From positions 1-16,852 of the forward strand of contig USMC01000057.1 of assembly GCA_900555715.1 (NCBI GenBank): a DNA stretch of 16,852 nucleotides, in the 5' to 3' direction. A model generated the notes under the pieces. It was given only the letters and a program-made list of their open reading frames with translations, searched no databases and was not told the DNA's origin. The stretch comes from an uncultured Porphyromonadaceae bacterium. Its GTDB lineage: Bacteria; Bacteroidota; Bacteroidia; Bacteroidales; Muribaculaceae. The position numbers and the translations under genes were made by a program. Shown here one piece after another: positions 1 to 7,515 of this stretch (position 1 is the first letter of the stretch; every line of letters starts with the position of its first letter).

Positions 1-455
1 TAATGTCGCAGGCCGGACAAACGAAGATCGCTACTGCTATTTTTAAAGGAATTGAAACTTATAAACGACAAGTAGAGAAAAAAAGTAGCGTGAACCGTTC
101 CGGACAACCCGGGCCGGTAGTGGCATCGGATGGAAATCAGTCCGTAAAGGCTGCAGAAGTACAAAAAACGCAAGTTGCCGAATCCGGAAAAAACGAATTG
201 TTTTATGCTATTCAGGTGGCTTCTGTTCCTTCGAAAGTCAAAACTCCTGCAAAGCTTTGTACAGGCGAGAAGGTGGAGGAAATAAATTCCGGAGGACGCT
301 ATCGTTATTATGTGGCTAAGGATAAGGAATTAGATGTAGTGAAGAAAAAACTTTCTTCCGTAAAGCGTAAGGTGAAAGATTGTTTCATCATTGCGATATA
401 TAATAATAAAGTAATTACTGTGGCAGAAGCCAGAAAATTGGAGTCGGAAAAATAA
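1..455 (+). CDS. N-acetylmuramoyl-L-alanine amidase, C-terminal part with SPOR-like tail (5' end outside window)
   Basis: Partial gene entering from the left edge; bases 1-2 complete a codon and the first full codon is at 3. The first visible residues (SQAGQTKIATAIFKGIETYK) match the last helix of Amidase_3-family cell-wall amidases, zinc enzymes that cut the bond between muramic acid and the stem peptide in the periplasm. The catalytic zinc ligands lie upstream of the window and cannot be checked. A low-complexity linker (visible residues about 24-65) leads to a compact C-terminal module starting at FYAIQVAS (visible residue 67) and containing GGRYRYYV, which reads as a SPOR-like peptidoglycan-binding domain. 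The Met at position 3 is internal, not a start. It ends 24 bp before the MCE gene, so the two are probably co-transcribed. The amidase call rests on the short terminal helix plus the typical amidase-MCE gene order in Bacteroidetes. Confidence 0.8.
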   Translation, partial: MSQAGQTKIATAIFKGIETYKRQVEKKSSVNRSGQPGPVVASDGNQSVKAAEVQKTQVAESGKNELFYAIQVASVPSKVKTPAKLCTGEKVEEINSGGRYRYYVAKDKELDVVKKKLSSVKRKVKDCFIIAIYNNKVITVAEARKLESEK

Positions 456-479
456 AAAGTAGTAAGATATTAAGATGTT

Positions 480-1667
480 ATGGGAATGAAGGTTAAAAGA
501 GAAGTGAAACTGGCATTAACAGCAATTGCTGCTGTTGTTATATTGATCTGGGGAATTAATTTTTTGAAAGCGAAAGCATTGTTCGACCGGAATAATGTGT
601 TTTATGGTATTTATGACCGGGTGGATGGATTGAAAGTTTCCAGTAGTGTAATCTATCGGGGATATAGTGTCGGACAGGTCAGTGCCATACAGTTTACCGG
701 TGAACGGTACGATAAGGTATTGGTACAGTTTACCGTGGGAAAAAAATTGCAGATATCTTCCAATACCATTGCTGCTATCCGTAGCGCCGACTTGATGGGC
801 TCGAAAGCCATCAACCTCATCCCCGGAGATGCAACGACTTATGCCCAGAGCGGGGATACCTTGAGAACGGAATTGGAATTGGGTATCATGGAACAACTGA
901 ACAAACAATTGGAACCCTTGAAGAAGAAAGCCGAGACGGTAATGGTCTCTTTGGATACGGTATTGGTGGCTTTGCAGGAGATTTTTAGTGAAGATGCCAA
1001 TGGAAATATCCGGGGATCCTTGAAAAGTGTCAGCCGCACACTGGATAACGTAGAGCATGCTTCCGGTACTTTGAACGATTTGCTGGCCAACGAGTCCTCC
1101 CGGATTTCTAAAATTCTCGAGAATATCAATAGCATAACCAGAAACCTGGAAAACAGTAATGCGAATATAACCCGTAGCCTGGATAATATTACCGGGATCA
1201 GCGATTCGCTTAAAGCGGTTAATCTGGCTAATACCGTTCGTTATTTGAATAGTGTTTTGGCACAGACCGATTCCATTGTCATGAAGATCAACCGGGGGAA
1301 AGGTACACTAGGGGGAGTGGTGAATGACCGTGATTTGTATTATAATCTGACGGCAGTGAGTGAAAATCTCAATAAATTACTGACCGAATTCCGGCAAAAT
1401 CCAAAACGCTTTGTGAATCTATCTTTGTTCGACTTTTCTTCCGGTAAATCGACCCAGGATACTTATGGGATCGTGATTGCGGAATCGGAGGAACCCTTGG
1501 CCTTGGATTCCGAATTATACCGGAAATATCCCGATTTAAGGGAAATGCGTAAAAACGGGAAATATCTTTATTTGATCCAAACTTATAAGAATTTGAAACA
1601 AGCGGAGAAAGATTTGAAAGATGTTAATAAAATCTTTAAACAATCATTTATTGTTAAAATTCAATAA
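480..1667 (+). CDS. MCE/MlaD family lipid-transport protein with C-terminal SPOR-like extension
   Basis: MCE-family protein, known in Gram-negatives as a periplasmic lipid-binding ring anchored in the inner membrane that works with an ABC transporter (MlaEFD type) to move phospholipids between membranes. The sequence shows a basic N-terminus, one membrane helix (residues about 10-27), an MCE domain (about 38-117: VDGLKVSSSVIYRGYSVGQV, later ADLMGSKAINLIPG), and a long region with spaced Leu/Asn repeats (about 130-310) suggesting helical coiled coil. Residues about 327-395 form an extra module (DTYGIVIAESEEP and NGKYLYLIQTYK) resembling the SPOR-like tail of the amidase upstream. As I recall, many Bacteroidales MlaD proteins end soon after the helical part, so this one seems extended. 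The ATG at 486 (MKVKREVK) is an equally likely start; no Shine-Dalgarno sequence decides it. The permease and ATPase partners are not in the window. Confidence 0.88.
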   Translation: MGMKVKREVKLALTAIAAVVILIWGINFLKAKALFDRNNVFYGIYDRVDGLKVSSSVIYRGYSVGQVSAIQFTGERYDKVLVQFTVGKKLQISSNTIAAIRSADLMGSKAINLIPGDATTYAQSGDTLRTELELGIMEQLNKQLEPLKKKAETVMVSLDTVLVALQEIFSEDANGNIRGSLKSVSRTLDNVEHASGTLNDLLANESSRISKILENINSITRNLENSNANITRSLDNITGISDSLKAVNLANTVRYLNSVLAQTDSIVMKINRGKGTLGGVVNDRDLYYNLTAVSENLNKLLTEFRQNPKRFVNLSLFDFSSGKSTQDTYGIVIAESEEPLALDSELYRKYPDLREMRKNGKYLYLIQTYKNLKQAEKDLKDVNKIFKQSFIVKIQ

Positions 1668-1715
1668 AATATTAATTTGAATCATTCTAAATAGGAGCGT
1701 TGCTGTTGTGGTGAT

Positions 1716-1757
1716 TATTAACATAATGATATATATAATATGTTTGTTATGTTAATA
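1716..1757. repeat. 11-bp perfect inverted repeat downstream of the MCE gene
   Basis: Arms TATTAACATAA (1716-1726) and TTATGTTAATA (1747-1757) are exact reverse complements separated by a 20-bp AT-rich spacer. No U-tract follows the second arm, so it is not a standard terminator. It could be a weak hairpin ending the MCE transcript or a binding site for a dimeric protein upstream of dnaA. In such AT-rich DNA an 11-bp match can also arise by chance. Confidence 0.55.
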
Positions 1758-1796
1758 TGTTGCGAGAAACTTTTCCTTTAAGCTGAAACGATTAGG

Positions 1797-1824
1797 TTGG
1801 GTACTCTCCTTTTTTTAACCTTTG
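1797..1824 (+). promoter_or_regulatory. Candidate Bacteroidetes-type promoter for dnaA
   Basis: TTG at 1797-1799 followed after 17 bp by AACCTTTG (1817-1824), one mismatch from the Bacteroidetes sigma-ABfr -7 element TAnnTTTG. Initiation here would give a 5' leader of about 225 nt for dnaA. A perfect -7 element (TATATTTG, 1884-1891) lies further down but its nearest TTTG is only 11 bp upstream, so either could be used. Confidence 0.35.
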
Positions 1825-2054
1825 AATGTGATAAATGGGGTATAGGTATTTTAATAAAAATAAATGATTTTGATGGAGTGTAATATATTTGTTATCAGAT
1901 GGTTATATTTAATGTCTTGGTTCTTAGTTGATAAGCTTTTTTTGAATATAACCAAGTAAAATCCCATTTTTTTTATGATTTTTTTTTATGGAATTTAGCA
2001 TGCTGAAAAGAGGCGGGTTGTGAAAAGTAAGAAACACCTGACTAACAATAGACT

Positions 2055-3479
2055 ATGGAAAAGGAAGGTAAGAATATTTGGTTGAAATGTTTGTCTTTGA
2101 TTCAAAAGCAAGTATTGCCTGAAAAGTTTAAGACGCTTTTTGAGCCGATACGTGCTGTTCGTTTTAAAGATGATGTACTGACAATTCAGGTTGCCAGTGC
2201 TTATGTATATGAAGTTTTGGAAGGGGAGTACATCGATATTCTGAAGAGTGCTTTGAAAGCGGTAATCGGCCCCAATGCAAAATTGGCTTATTCGGTTGTG
2301 GTGGAGAGAAGTAAACCTTCTGAGCCACTGACAACGACTTTAGCTTCTAATCCGGTAAGGAAGCCTGCAAGCAGCACGGTTTATCTGGATCAGACCGGTC
2401 ACAGTACGCTGAAGAACCCGTTTGAACGGGCTTCCAATCAGATTCAGATAGATTCCCAGTTGAATCCTTCCTATACCATGGAAAGTTATATCGAAGGCAA
2501 CTGTAACCGTTTGGCAAGGTCTGCCGGTATGGCTATCGCTCAGAAACCCGGAGGAACGGCTTTCAATCCTTTGTTGATCTATGGTGGTTCAGGGCTCGGA
2601 AAAACACATTTGGCACAAGCGATCGGTCTGGAAGTGAAACAGAATTTTCCGAATAAGGTCGTCTTGTACGTGTCGACCAATATCTTTCAGACTCAGTTTA
2701 CAGAGGCGGTGCGTCGGAATGAAGTGAACGATTTCCTTCATTTCTATCAGTTGATCGATGTATTGATTTTGGATGATATACAAGAACTGGCCGGAAAGAC
2801 CGGTACTCAAAATACTTTTTTCCATATTTTCAACCATTTGCATCAGTCCGGGAAACAGTTGATCCTGACTTGTGATAAGGCTCCGGCCGAATTGGAAGGA
2901 ATGGAAGATCGTTTGCTGTCCCGTTTCCGTTGGGGATTATCGGCCGAGATCAAGGCGCCGGATTTCGATACACGTAAAGAAATCGTGTTGAACAAAGCCC
3001 GGAAAGACGGTATCGATTTTTCAGAAGAAGTGATCGAATATATCTGTAAATATGTCGATCATAATGTCCGGGAATTGGAAGGAGCGATGATTTCTTTGCT
3101 GGCTCAGTCGACTTTTAATAAGAGGGACCTGACGGTGGATCTCGTTAGAGATATCCTTGGAAAAATGGTGAAGAAACCTACGGAAGAATTGACGGTCGAT
3201 AAAATCCAGGAAGTGGTTTGTGAACATTTTAATATTCCGTCGGAGCTTTTACAGACGAAAACCCGAAAACGTGAGGTGGTACAAGCCCGTCAACTGGCTA
3301 TGTATTTCTGTAAAAACTATACGAAGTATTCTTTGTCGTATATCGGTAGCCAAATCGGTAAAAAAGATCATGCTACGGTCTTATACGCCTGCAAAGCGGT
3401 CACCGACCTGATCGAAACTGACCGGAATTTTAAGATCCAGGTGGAGGAAATTCAACGGAAATTGTATTGCCGGAATTAA
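2055..3479 (+). CDS. dnaA: Chromosomal replication initiator protein DnaA
   Basis: DnaA, the AAA+ ATPase that binds DnaA boxes and melts the chromosomal origin. At 474 aa it has the normal length and all four domains: an N-terminal helicase-loading/self-association domain (about 5-85), a variable linker (about 86-135), an AAA+ core with Walker A GGSGLGKTH (residues 177-185) and Walker B LILDD (Asp240-Asp241), the LLSRFRWGL segment typical of box VII, and a C-terminal DNA-binding domain with the DnaA signature KKDHATV (residues 436-442). The start at 2055 fits the family's usual N-terminus. The neighbours are not dnaN or recF; dnaA set apart from dnaN is common in Bacteroidetes. It is preceded by the long AT-rich gap where its promoter must lie. 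Codon use matches the MCE gene and differs sharply from genes after 4486. Confidence 0.98.
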   Translation: MEKEGKNIWLKCLSLIQKQVLPEKFKTLFEPIRAVRFKDDVLTIQVASAYVYEVLEGEYIDILKSALKAVIGPNAKLAYSVVVERSKPSEPLTTTLASNPVRKPASSTVYLDQTGHSTLKNPFERASNQIQIDSQLNPSYTMESYIEGNCNRLARSAGMAIAQKPGGTAFNPLLIYGGSGLGKTHLAQAIGLEVKQNFPNKVVLYVSTNIFQTQFTEAVRRNEVNDFLHFYQLIDVLILDDIQELAGKTGTQNTFFHIFNHLHQSGKQLILTCDKAPAELEGMEDRLLSRFRWGLSAEIKAPDFDTRKEIVLNKARKDGIDFSEEVIEYICKYVDHNVRELEGAMISLLAQSTFNKRDLTVDLVRDILGKMVKKPTEELTVDKIQEVVCEHFNIPSELLQTKTRKREVVQARQLAMYFCKNYTKYSLSYIGSQIGKKDHATVLYACKAVTDLIETDRNFKIQVEEIQRKLYCRN

Positions 3480-3631
3480 AGCGTCATTGTTACTGAAGCC
3501 GCATTGTTCCAACCGGAATAGAAGAAGATTCGGTAAACTGAACGTTTAACTGCTGAGGTGCCCGATTGGAACAGAACGTTTTTAATTACTTCTCTCTGGA
3601 GGCAATAATTGAGTCCTTTTTTGTAATTGGA

Positions 3632-4231
3632 ATGGAAGATCTGTACCGAACCGTCGAAGTAGTAGCCGAAGGCTTATATAAAGAAAAAGGAAGTAAGTTT
3701 CTGGCCTTTGTTTACCCTGTGGCTACCGAAGAACAAATTCGGGAAATTATTACCGGGATAAAAGAAAAGTATTACGATGCCCGGCATCATTGTTATGCCT
3801 GGCGCTTAGGAGCTGCTAAAAACCATTTCCGGATGAATGATGACGGAGAGCCTTCCTCTACAGCCGGCAAGCCGATATTCGGACAGATTCAATCTTTCGA
3901 CCTGACTAATGTACTGATTGTTGTCGTGCGCTATTTCGGGGGAACCAAGCTGGGGGTATCGGGGTTGATCAATGCCTATCGTGAAGCTGCTGCCGATGCC
4001 ATCCGGAATGCCGTCATCGTCGAAAAAACCGTAGATGAAATTTTGCGGATTCGGTTCAGTTACCTAGTCCTGAACGATGTCATGAAGGTGATCAAGGAGG
4101 AAAATCCCGAAGTCTTGGAACGCAACTTTGAATTATCCTGCGAAATGTTATTGGCGATCCGCCGAAAAGAACTCCCGAAACTAATAGAACGTTTGGAAAA
4201 AATCGATTCTTTAAGTATTATCGAAGAGTAA
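3632..4231 (+). CDS. YigZ/IMPACT family protein (UPF0029)
   Basis: IMPACT/YigZ family protein of unknown biochemical role in bacteria; the eukaryotic relative IMPACT regulates translation through Gcn1/Gcn2. Visible family blocks include GLYKEKGSKFLAF, ARHHCYAWRLG, NDDGEPSSTAGKPI and VVRYFGGTKLGVSGLINAYR, the last being the UPF0029 signature region, followed by a DUF1949-like C-terminal domain (about 135-199). I place the start at the ATG at 3632, giving 199 aa, close to the family's usual length. A TTG at 3566 would add 22 residues (MEQNVFNYFSLEAIIESFFV) that do not resemble the family. There are 152 bp between dnaA and this start. The gene's codon use belongs to the dnaA block. Confidence 0.93.
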   Translation: MEDLYRTVEVVAEGLYKEKGSKFLAFVYPVATEEQIREIITGIKEKYYDARHHCYAWRLGAAKNHFRMNDDGEPSSTAGKPIFGQIQSFDLTNVLIVVVRYFGGTKLGVSGLINAYREAAADAIRNAVIVEKTVDEILRIRFSYLVLNDVMKVIKEENPEVLERNFELSCEMLLAIRRKELPKLIERLEKIDSLSIIEE

Positions 4232-4283
4232 TATTTTTTTAGAAAAAAAGTGTGATTAAGCAATGAAGTTCGTGAAAAATTAT

Positions 4284-4291
4284 TACCTTTG
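4284..4291 (+). promoter_or_regulatory. Bacteroidetes -7 promoter element TACCTTTG
   Basis: TACCTTTG matches TAnnTTTG exactly and sits 29 bp upstream of an ATG at 4321, a spacing typical of a short leader in this phylum. No clear TTTG is found at the -33 position. It supports the idea that a real gene begins at 4321 and is cut short. Confidence 0.45.
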
Positions 4292-4320
4292 TTGATTGAA
4301 TACATGTTGTAACTACTGAA

Positions 4321-4413
4321 ATGGATACGCATTTACTTGATTTAGAGCAGTTAAGAGCGAATTTTGTTAAAATTTCGCTTCCCTGCGGCGTCGGAAGTCC
4401 GGCGCTGGTATAG
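4321..4413 (+). pseudogene. Possible 5' stub of an unidentified gene cut at a sequence junction
   Basis: An ATG 29 bp after a good -7 element opens a 30-codon frame beginning MDTHLLDLEQLRANFVKISL. The first 19-20 codons (TTA, GAT, AAT, GTT, ATT) fit the AT-rich upstream block; the last ten are GC-rich (CCC TGC GGC GTC) and end at TAG. The simplest reading is the true beginning of a gene from the upstream genome, interrupted at about 4375-4385 by foreign sequence. I do not recognise the family from so few residues. It could also be a chance ORF in a leader. Confidence 0.4.
4357..4378. repeat. 22-bp near-palindrome at the composition break
   Basis: GCGAATTTTGTTAAAATTTCGC folds as GCGAA/TTCGC continued by TTT/AAA across one T-T mismatch with a GTTA loop; the pair at 4356/4379 also matches. 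It coincides with the change from AT-rich to GC-rich sequence. Short palindromes are frequent at chimeric joins and rearrangement points. No T-run follows, so it is not a terminator on the + strand. Confidence 0.55.
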
Positions 4414-4485
4414 CGTATCAAATACTTAATAATATAATTAGGAAAAATCTAAAATCAATATTTAACTATTTCAAATCTAAAAGAG
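4370..4485. other. Probable junction between two genomes or a transfer boundary
   Basis: Codon use upstream (TTG, GAA, CGG, AAA) and downstream (CTC, GAC, CGC, GCC) differ strongly, and the change falls here. A GC-rich patch (4378-4408) is followed by a very AT-rich leader to the ATG at 4486. One frame of the patch, ending at a TAA at about 4428, reads like a protein C-terminus (RFPAASEVRRWYSVSNT), which would suit the tail of a truncated gene from block 2. No mobile-element gene, tRNA or direct repeat accompanies the break. Confidence 0.55.
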
Positions 4486-7476
4486 ATGAAGAAAAAATTT
4501 ATTAACGGTTTACTACTGTTGGCTGTGGCTACCTTCGGTTGCACGACTTTCACATCGTGCAAGGACAGCGAAGAAGACCTCCAAAACAAGATGGAACTGA
4601 ACGATCAGCAGCTCAAGGACCTTTACGATGCGTTGAAGGCTGCTCAGGATGCCTGCAAGGAATCCTGCAAGGACCAGTTCGCTAACATCACCAATATCCT
4701 CGAGGGAAAGGTTGATAAGACAACTCTGGAGAAACTCGAAAAGTATTTTAAAGACGAAATCGAACGTCTGAGCAAACTTCCACATCTAACGCGCGAGGAT
4801 GTGATGAAGATCTGCGACTTCAATTATATCAAGGGACTCGGCTTCCTGACCGAAGCTGATGTCGAACAAATGGGCTTCCTCAAGAGCGCAGACCTTACTG
4901 ACATCACCAACAACATCACCAATATCTATGAAATGCTCAATGGTATGGAAGGTGAAGGTGGTATAGTAACGCAGATTACGAACATTGAGAACAATTATAC
5001 AAATCTGGCTGATGACGTTAAGAAGCTTCAGGAAGAAGGTATAAGCAATGATGAAGTAGTCAAACTGATAGATGCTGCCAAGACAGAACTCAAGACCTTA
5101 ATCGATAATCTGGAGAAGCGTGTCGCTGCAAACGAAGCTAATATTAAAGACCACGAGACGCGTATCAAAGCTCTTGAAGATCTCAAGGTAGCCGTTGAAG
5201 AGCGTTTCACTAAGATCGAAGGCGATATTCAGGGTCTCAAAGGTCGTGTTGACGTCCTTGAAACTGAAAATGGCGAAATCAAGGGTCAGATCACCGATAT
5301 CAACGGAAATATTCAGGATATCGAAGGTCGCCTGACCGCTGCAGAGAAAGATGCTCTGGCTGCCAAAACACAAGCCGAGCTCAACAAGCAGTCTATCGAG
5401 ACTCATCAGTCTCTCCTGGAAGGTCTCCGCTCTGATGTAGACGGACTTCGCGCCGATCTCGATCCGGTTATCGAAGACCTTGCAAATCTCCACACTCAGC
5501 TCGAAGAACTTATCGAACGTCTCGACGCCAAAGATGCTGAACTCGCAGGCAAAATCGAAGCTCTGAGCGGTCGCATCGACGGCATCGACGAAACTCTCGC
5601 TCAGTACGCCATCGATTTCGAAGATCTCACCAAACGCGTCGCTGCCAACGAAGAAGCCATCAAGGCACTTCAGGAAGAAGTACTGAAGATTCAGAAACTC
5701 GAAAACCGCCTCGACCAGCTCGTTACCGGCATCATCGTGCAGGGCGTCTACAACCCGCTCTTCGGCACATTCTCGCTGCCTATCGGCGTTCAGAGCAACA
5801 TGCTCGTAAACTACTGGGGCAAGAGCGAAAACCTCGACTACGAATTCCCCAGCGTTCAGCAGATCGCTTCCTGCGACAAGGAACCCGAAATCTCCGAAAT
5901 GGAAAGTGCAGTGCTCAGCGCCAGCGGTCTCGTTCCCTTTACCGTTAAAAACGGCGAAATCATGCTCAGCGAAAGCAACGCTAACCTCGGTAAGGTTTTC
6001 GTAACTGTCAACCCCAACAACGTTGACTTCACAGGCAAGACCCTCGAACTTGTCAACAGCCAGGACCAGAAGGCAAAAGTTGAGCTCAGCGGACTCCGCC
6101 GCAGCGACGCTGTCCTCACCTTCGGCTACTCCGCACGCGCAGCTGAAAACGGCTTCTATGAAGCCGACGTCAAGCTCCCCGCTACCGACGACGCTGTCAA
6201 CGGAACAGCTATCCACATCGACCAGAACCTCAAGACTGCAATCAAGGACATCCTCAAAGATCGTCGCAGCGGTCTGCGCGCCAATGTTCTCCAGTTGATG
6301 AAGGCTGTTTACGATCAGGTTAACGGCATGCTCCCCGCTTACGGTCTGAAAGCAGGCTGGACGGTAGACGGCAAAGACTATGCAGTATACAGCAACTACA
6401 ACCTCGCTGCTACTACATTCCGTCCTCTTTCGTTCGGCTTCCTGTACGATCAGAGCATCGGCTCACGCCGTCTGCCCATCATCGACCCCATCAGCAATGC
6501 TATCCTCAACCTCGACCCGGACGATTACAAGTTCGACTTCTCCGACGTCAAGGTCAACATCAACGGCGACGACATCAAACTCAACTTCTCCCTCTCGCCC
6601 ATCGAAATCAAGTATAACGGTACCCTCGGCATCAGTACCACTGTCGACTTCACTGTCAGCGGCGAAATCATCGGTGCTGTCGGTACTCCGCAGGAAGGCG
6701 AAGTTATCGGCACCTTCGAAAAAGAACTCTCTGTACCTGTCAGCGCTGATGTTCCCAAGGAAGAAATCGACAAGCTCCTGAAGCAGATCCAGGATACCTT
6801 CAACGCCAGCATCGACGGCTGGAATGAGAGCATCAACGACGCTTTCGCGGATGCTATGAAACAGATGATTGATAAGGTCAACGCCGCTGTCGAAGACATG
6901 CTCGCGCAGATGCAGGGTAAGATCAACGACAAGATCGCCGATATGATCGAAGGCATTCAGGACAATATCAACGGCAAGTTCGGCAACTATATCGACCGCT
7001 TCAACAGCCTCATCACACGCTACAATCAGCTTGCAAAGCGTCTCAACAATGTTCTTGAAAACCCGAACCACTACCTCCAGCTGACAATGTTCTACAAAGG
7101 CGGCAACGGCGGCGATTACTTCCTGAGCAACAACAAAGAAAATCCGACAGTATTTGTCAAAGAAGGCGGCGAAGGCTTCATGGCATACGCTACCAGCTAC
7201 ACTGCAGAAGTTGTGGCACCGGCATTCAAGAAAGTCGTTGCTGTTACCGACGTCATCGATCCGACCACAGGCAAGAGCGTTCCCGGCGCTATAGCTCAGT
7301 GCGCTGAAATAAACAAGTCCACAAGCTATCTCGCAGAGGTTGTTTCAGGTGTTCAGAAACGCTTCGTCATCCCCACAAAGGACATGAAGTCCGGCTACAC
7401 CTACGAAATCCTCTACACAGCAGTCGACTACCACGGCGTGACATCGACAGCCCGCTACTATGTCACTGTCAAATAA
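4486..7476 (+). CDS. Large surface-exposed coiled-coil lipoprotein (PL29 N-terminal-domain-like)
   Basis: 996-aa lipoprotein of unknown function. The signal peptide ends in a lipobox (FTSC, Cys25) followed by KDSEED, an acidic signal that in Bacteroidetes sends lipoproteins to the cell surface. Residues about 30-415 are largely helical with heptad-like spacing, including two RVAANE segments (residues 212 and 384) and a CKESC pair (Cys57, Cys61). A conserved block follows (IIVQGVYNPLFGTFSLPIGV, from 416), which I associate with Bacteroidales proteins annotated as having a PL29-lyase N-terminal domain; no lyase active site is visible. A beta-rich middle (about 440-760), a second helical stretch (about 765-870) and a C-terminal beta domain (about 880-996) complete it. 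The overall form suggests a long stalk holding beta domains away from the surface. The OmpA gene starts 39 bp downstream with no terminator between, so they are probably co-expressed. Confident as lipoprotein, not as to function. Confidence 0.85.
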   Translation: MKKKFINGLLLLAVATFGCTTFTSCKDSEEDLQNKMELNDQQLKDLYDALKAAQDACKESCKDQFANITNILEGKVDKTTLEKLEKYFKDEIERLSKLPHLTREDVMKICDFNYIKGLGFLTEADVEQMGFLKSADLTDITNNITNIYEMLNGMEGEGGIVTQITNIENNYTNLADDVKKLQEEGISNDEVVKLIDAAKTELKTLIDNLEKRVAANEANIKDHETRIKALEDLKVAVEERFTKIEGDIQGLKGRVDVLETENGEIKGQITDINGNIQDIEGRLTAAEKDALAAKTQAELNKQSIETHQSLLEGLRSDVDGLRADLDPVIEDLANLHTQLEELIERLDAKDAELAGKIEALSGRIDGIDETLAQYAIDFEDLTKRVAANEEAIKALQEEVLKIQKLENRLDQLVTGIIVQGVYNPLFGTFSLPIGVQSNMLVNYWGKSENLDYEFPSVQQIASCDKEPEISEMESAVLSASGLVPFTVKNGEIMLSESNANLGKVFVTVNPNNVDFTGKTLELVNSQDQKAKVELSGLRRSDAVLTFGYSARAAENGFYEADVKLPATDDAVNGTAIHIDQNLKTAIKDILKDRRSGLRANVLQLMKAVYDQVNGMLPAYGLKAGWTVDGKDYAVYSNYNLAATTFRPLSFGFLYDQSIGSRRLPIIDPISNAILNLDPDDYKFDFSDVKVNINGDDIKLNFSLSPIEIKYNGTLGISTTVDFTVSGEIIGAVGTPQEGEVIGTFEKELSVPVSADVPKEEIDKLLKQIQDTFNASIDGWNESINDAFADAMKQMIDKVNAAVEDMLAQMQGKINDKIADMIEGIQDNINGKFGNYIDRFNSLITRYNQLAKRLNNVLENPNHYLQLTMFYKGGNGGDYFLSNNKENPTVFVKEGGEGFMAYATSYTAEVVAPAFKKVVAVTDVIDPTTGKSVPGAIAQCAEINKSTSYLAEVVSGVQKRFVIPTKDMKSGYTYEILYTAVDYHGVTSTARYYVTVK

Positions 7477-7515
7477 GCCGCAAGATAGTAAATACATAAC
7501 ATTAAATTAATCGAC

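Larger units (their letters stand above)
1668..2054. other. AT-rich intergenic region between the MCE gene and dnaA
   Basis: This 387-bp gap has no convincing ORF. It is AT-rich with homopolymer T runs (around 1809-1816 and 1970-1987), an 11-bp inverted repeat (1716-1757) and promoter-like sequences. I found no good match to the DnaA box TTATNCACA on either strand, only sites with two or more mismatches, so I do not call an origin. The gap most likely holds the end of the MCE transcript and the promoter and leader of dnaA. Confidence 0.7.

Noticed and set aside
1668..2054. Chromosomal origin (oriC) next to dnaA
   Set aside because: The gap is AT-rich, but the best DnaA-box-like sites have two mismatches to TTATNCACA and do not cluster; in Bacteroidetes the origin is often not next to dnaA.
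3506..3572. GTTCCAA/TTGGAAC inverted repeat as a dnaA terminator
   Set aside because: Arms are only 7 bp, separated by more than 50 bp, with no T-run after the second arm.
3566..3631. TTG-initiated N-terminal extension of the YigZ-family protein
   Set aside because: The 22 added residues do not resemble the family, while ATG 3632 gives the usual length and N-terminus.
5098..6216. 372-codon open frame on the - strand
   Set aside because: It is the complement of the coiled-coil lipoprotein gene; the GAC/GTC/CTC codon bias leaves the antisense frame open, and its product has no recognisable domains.
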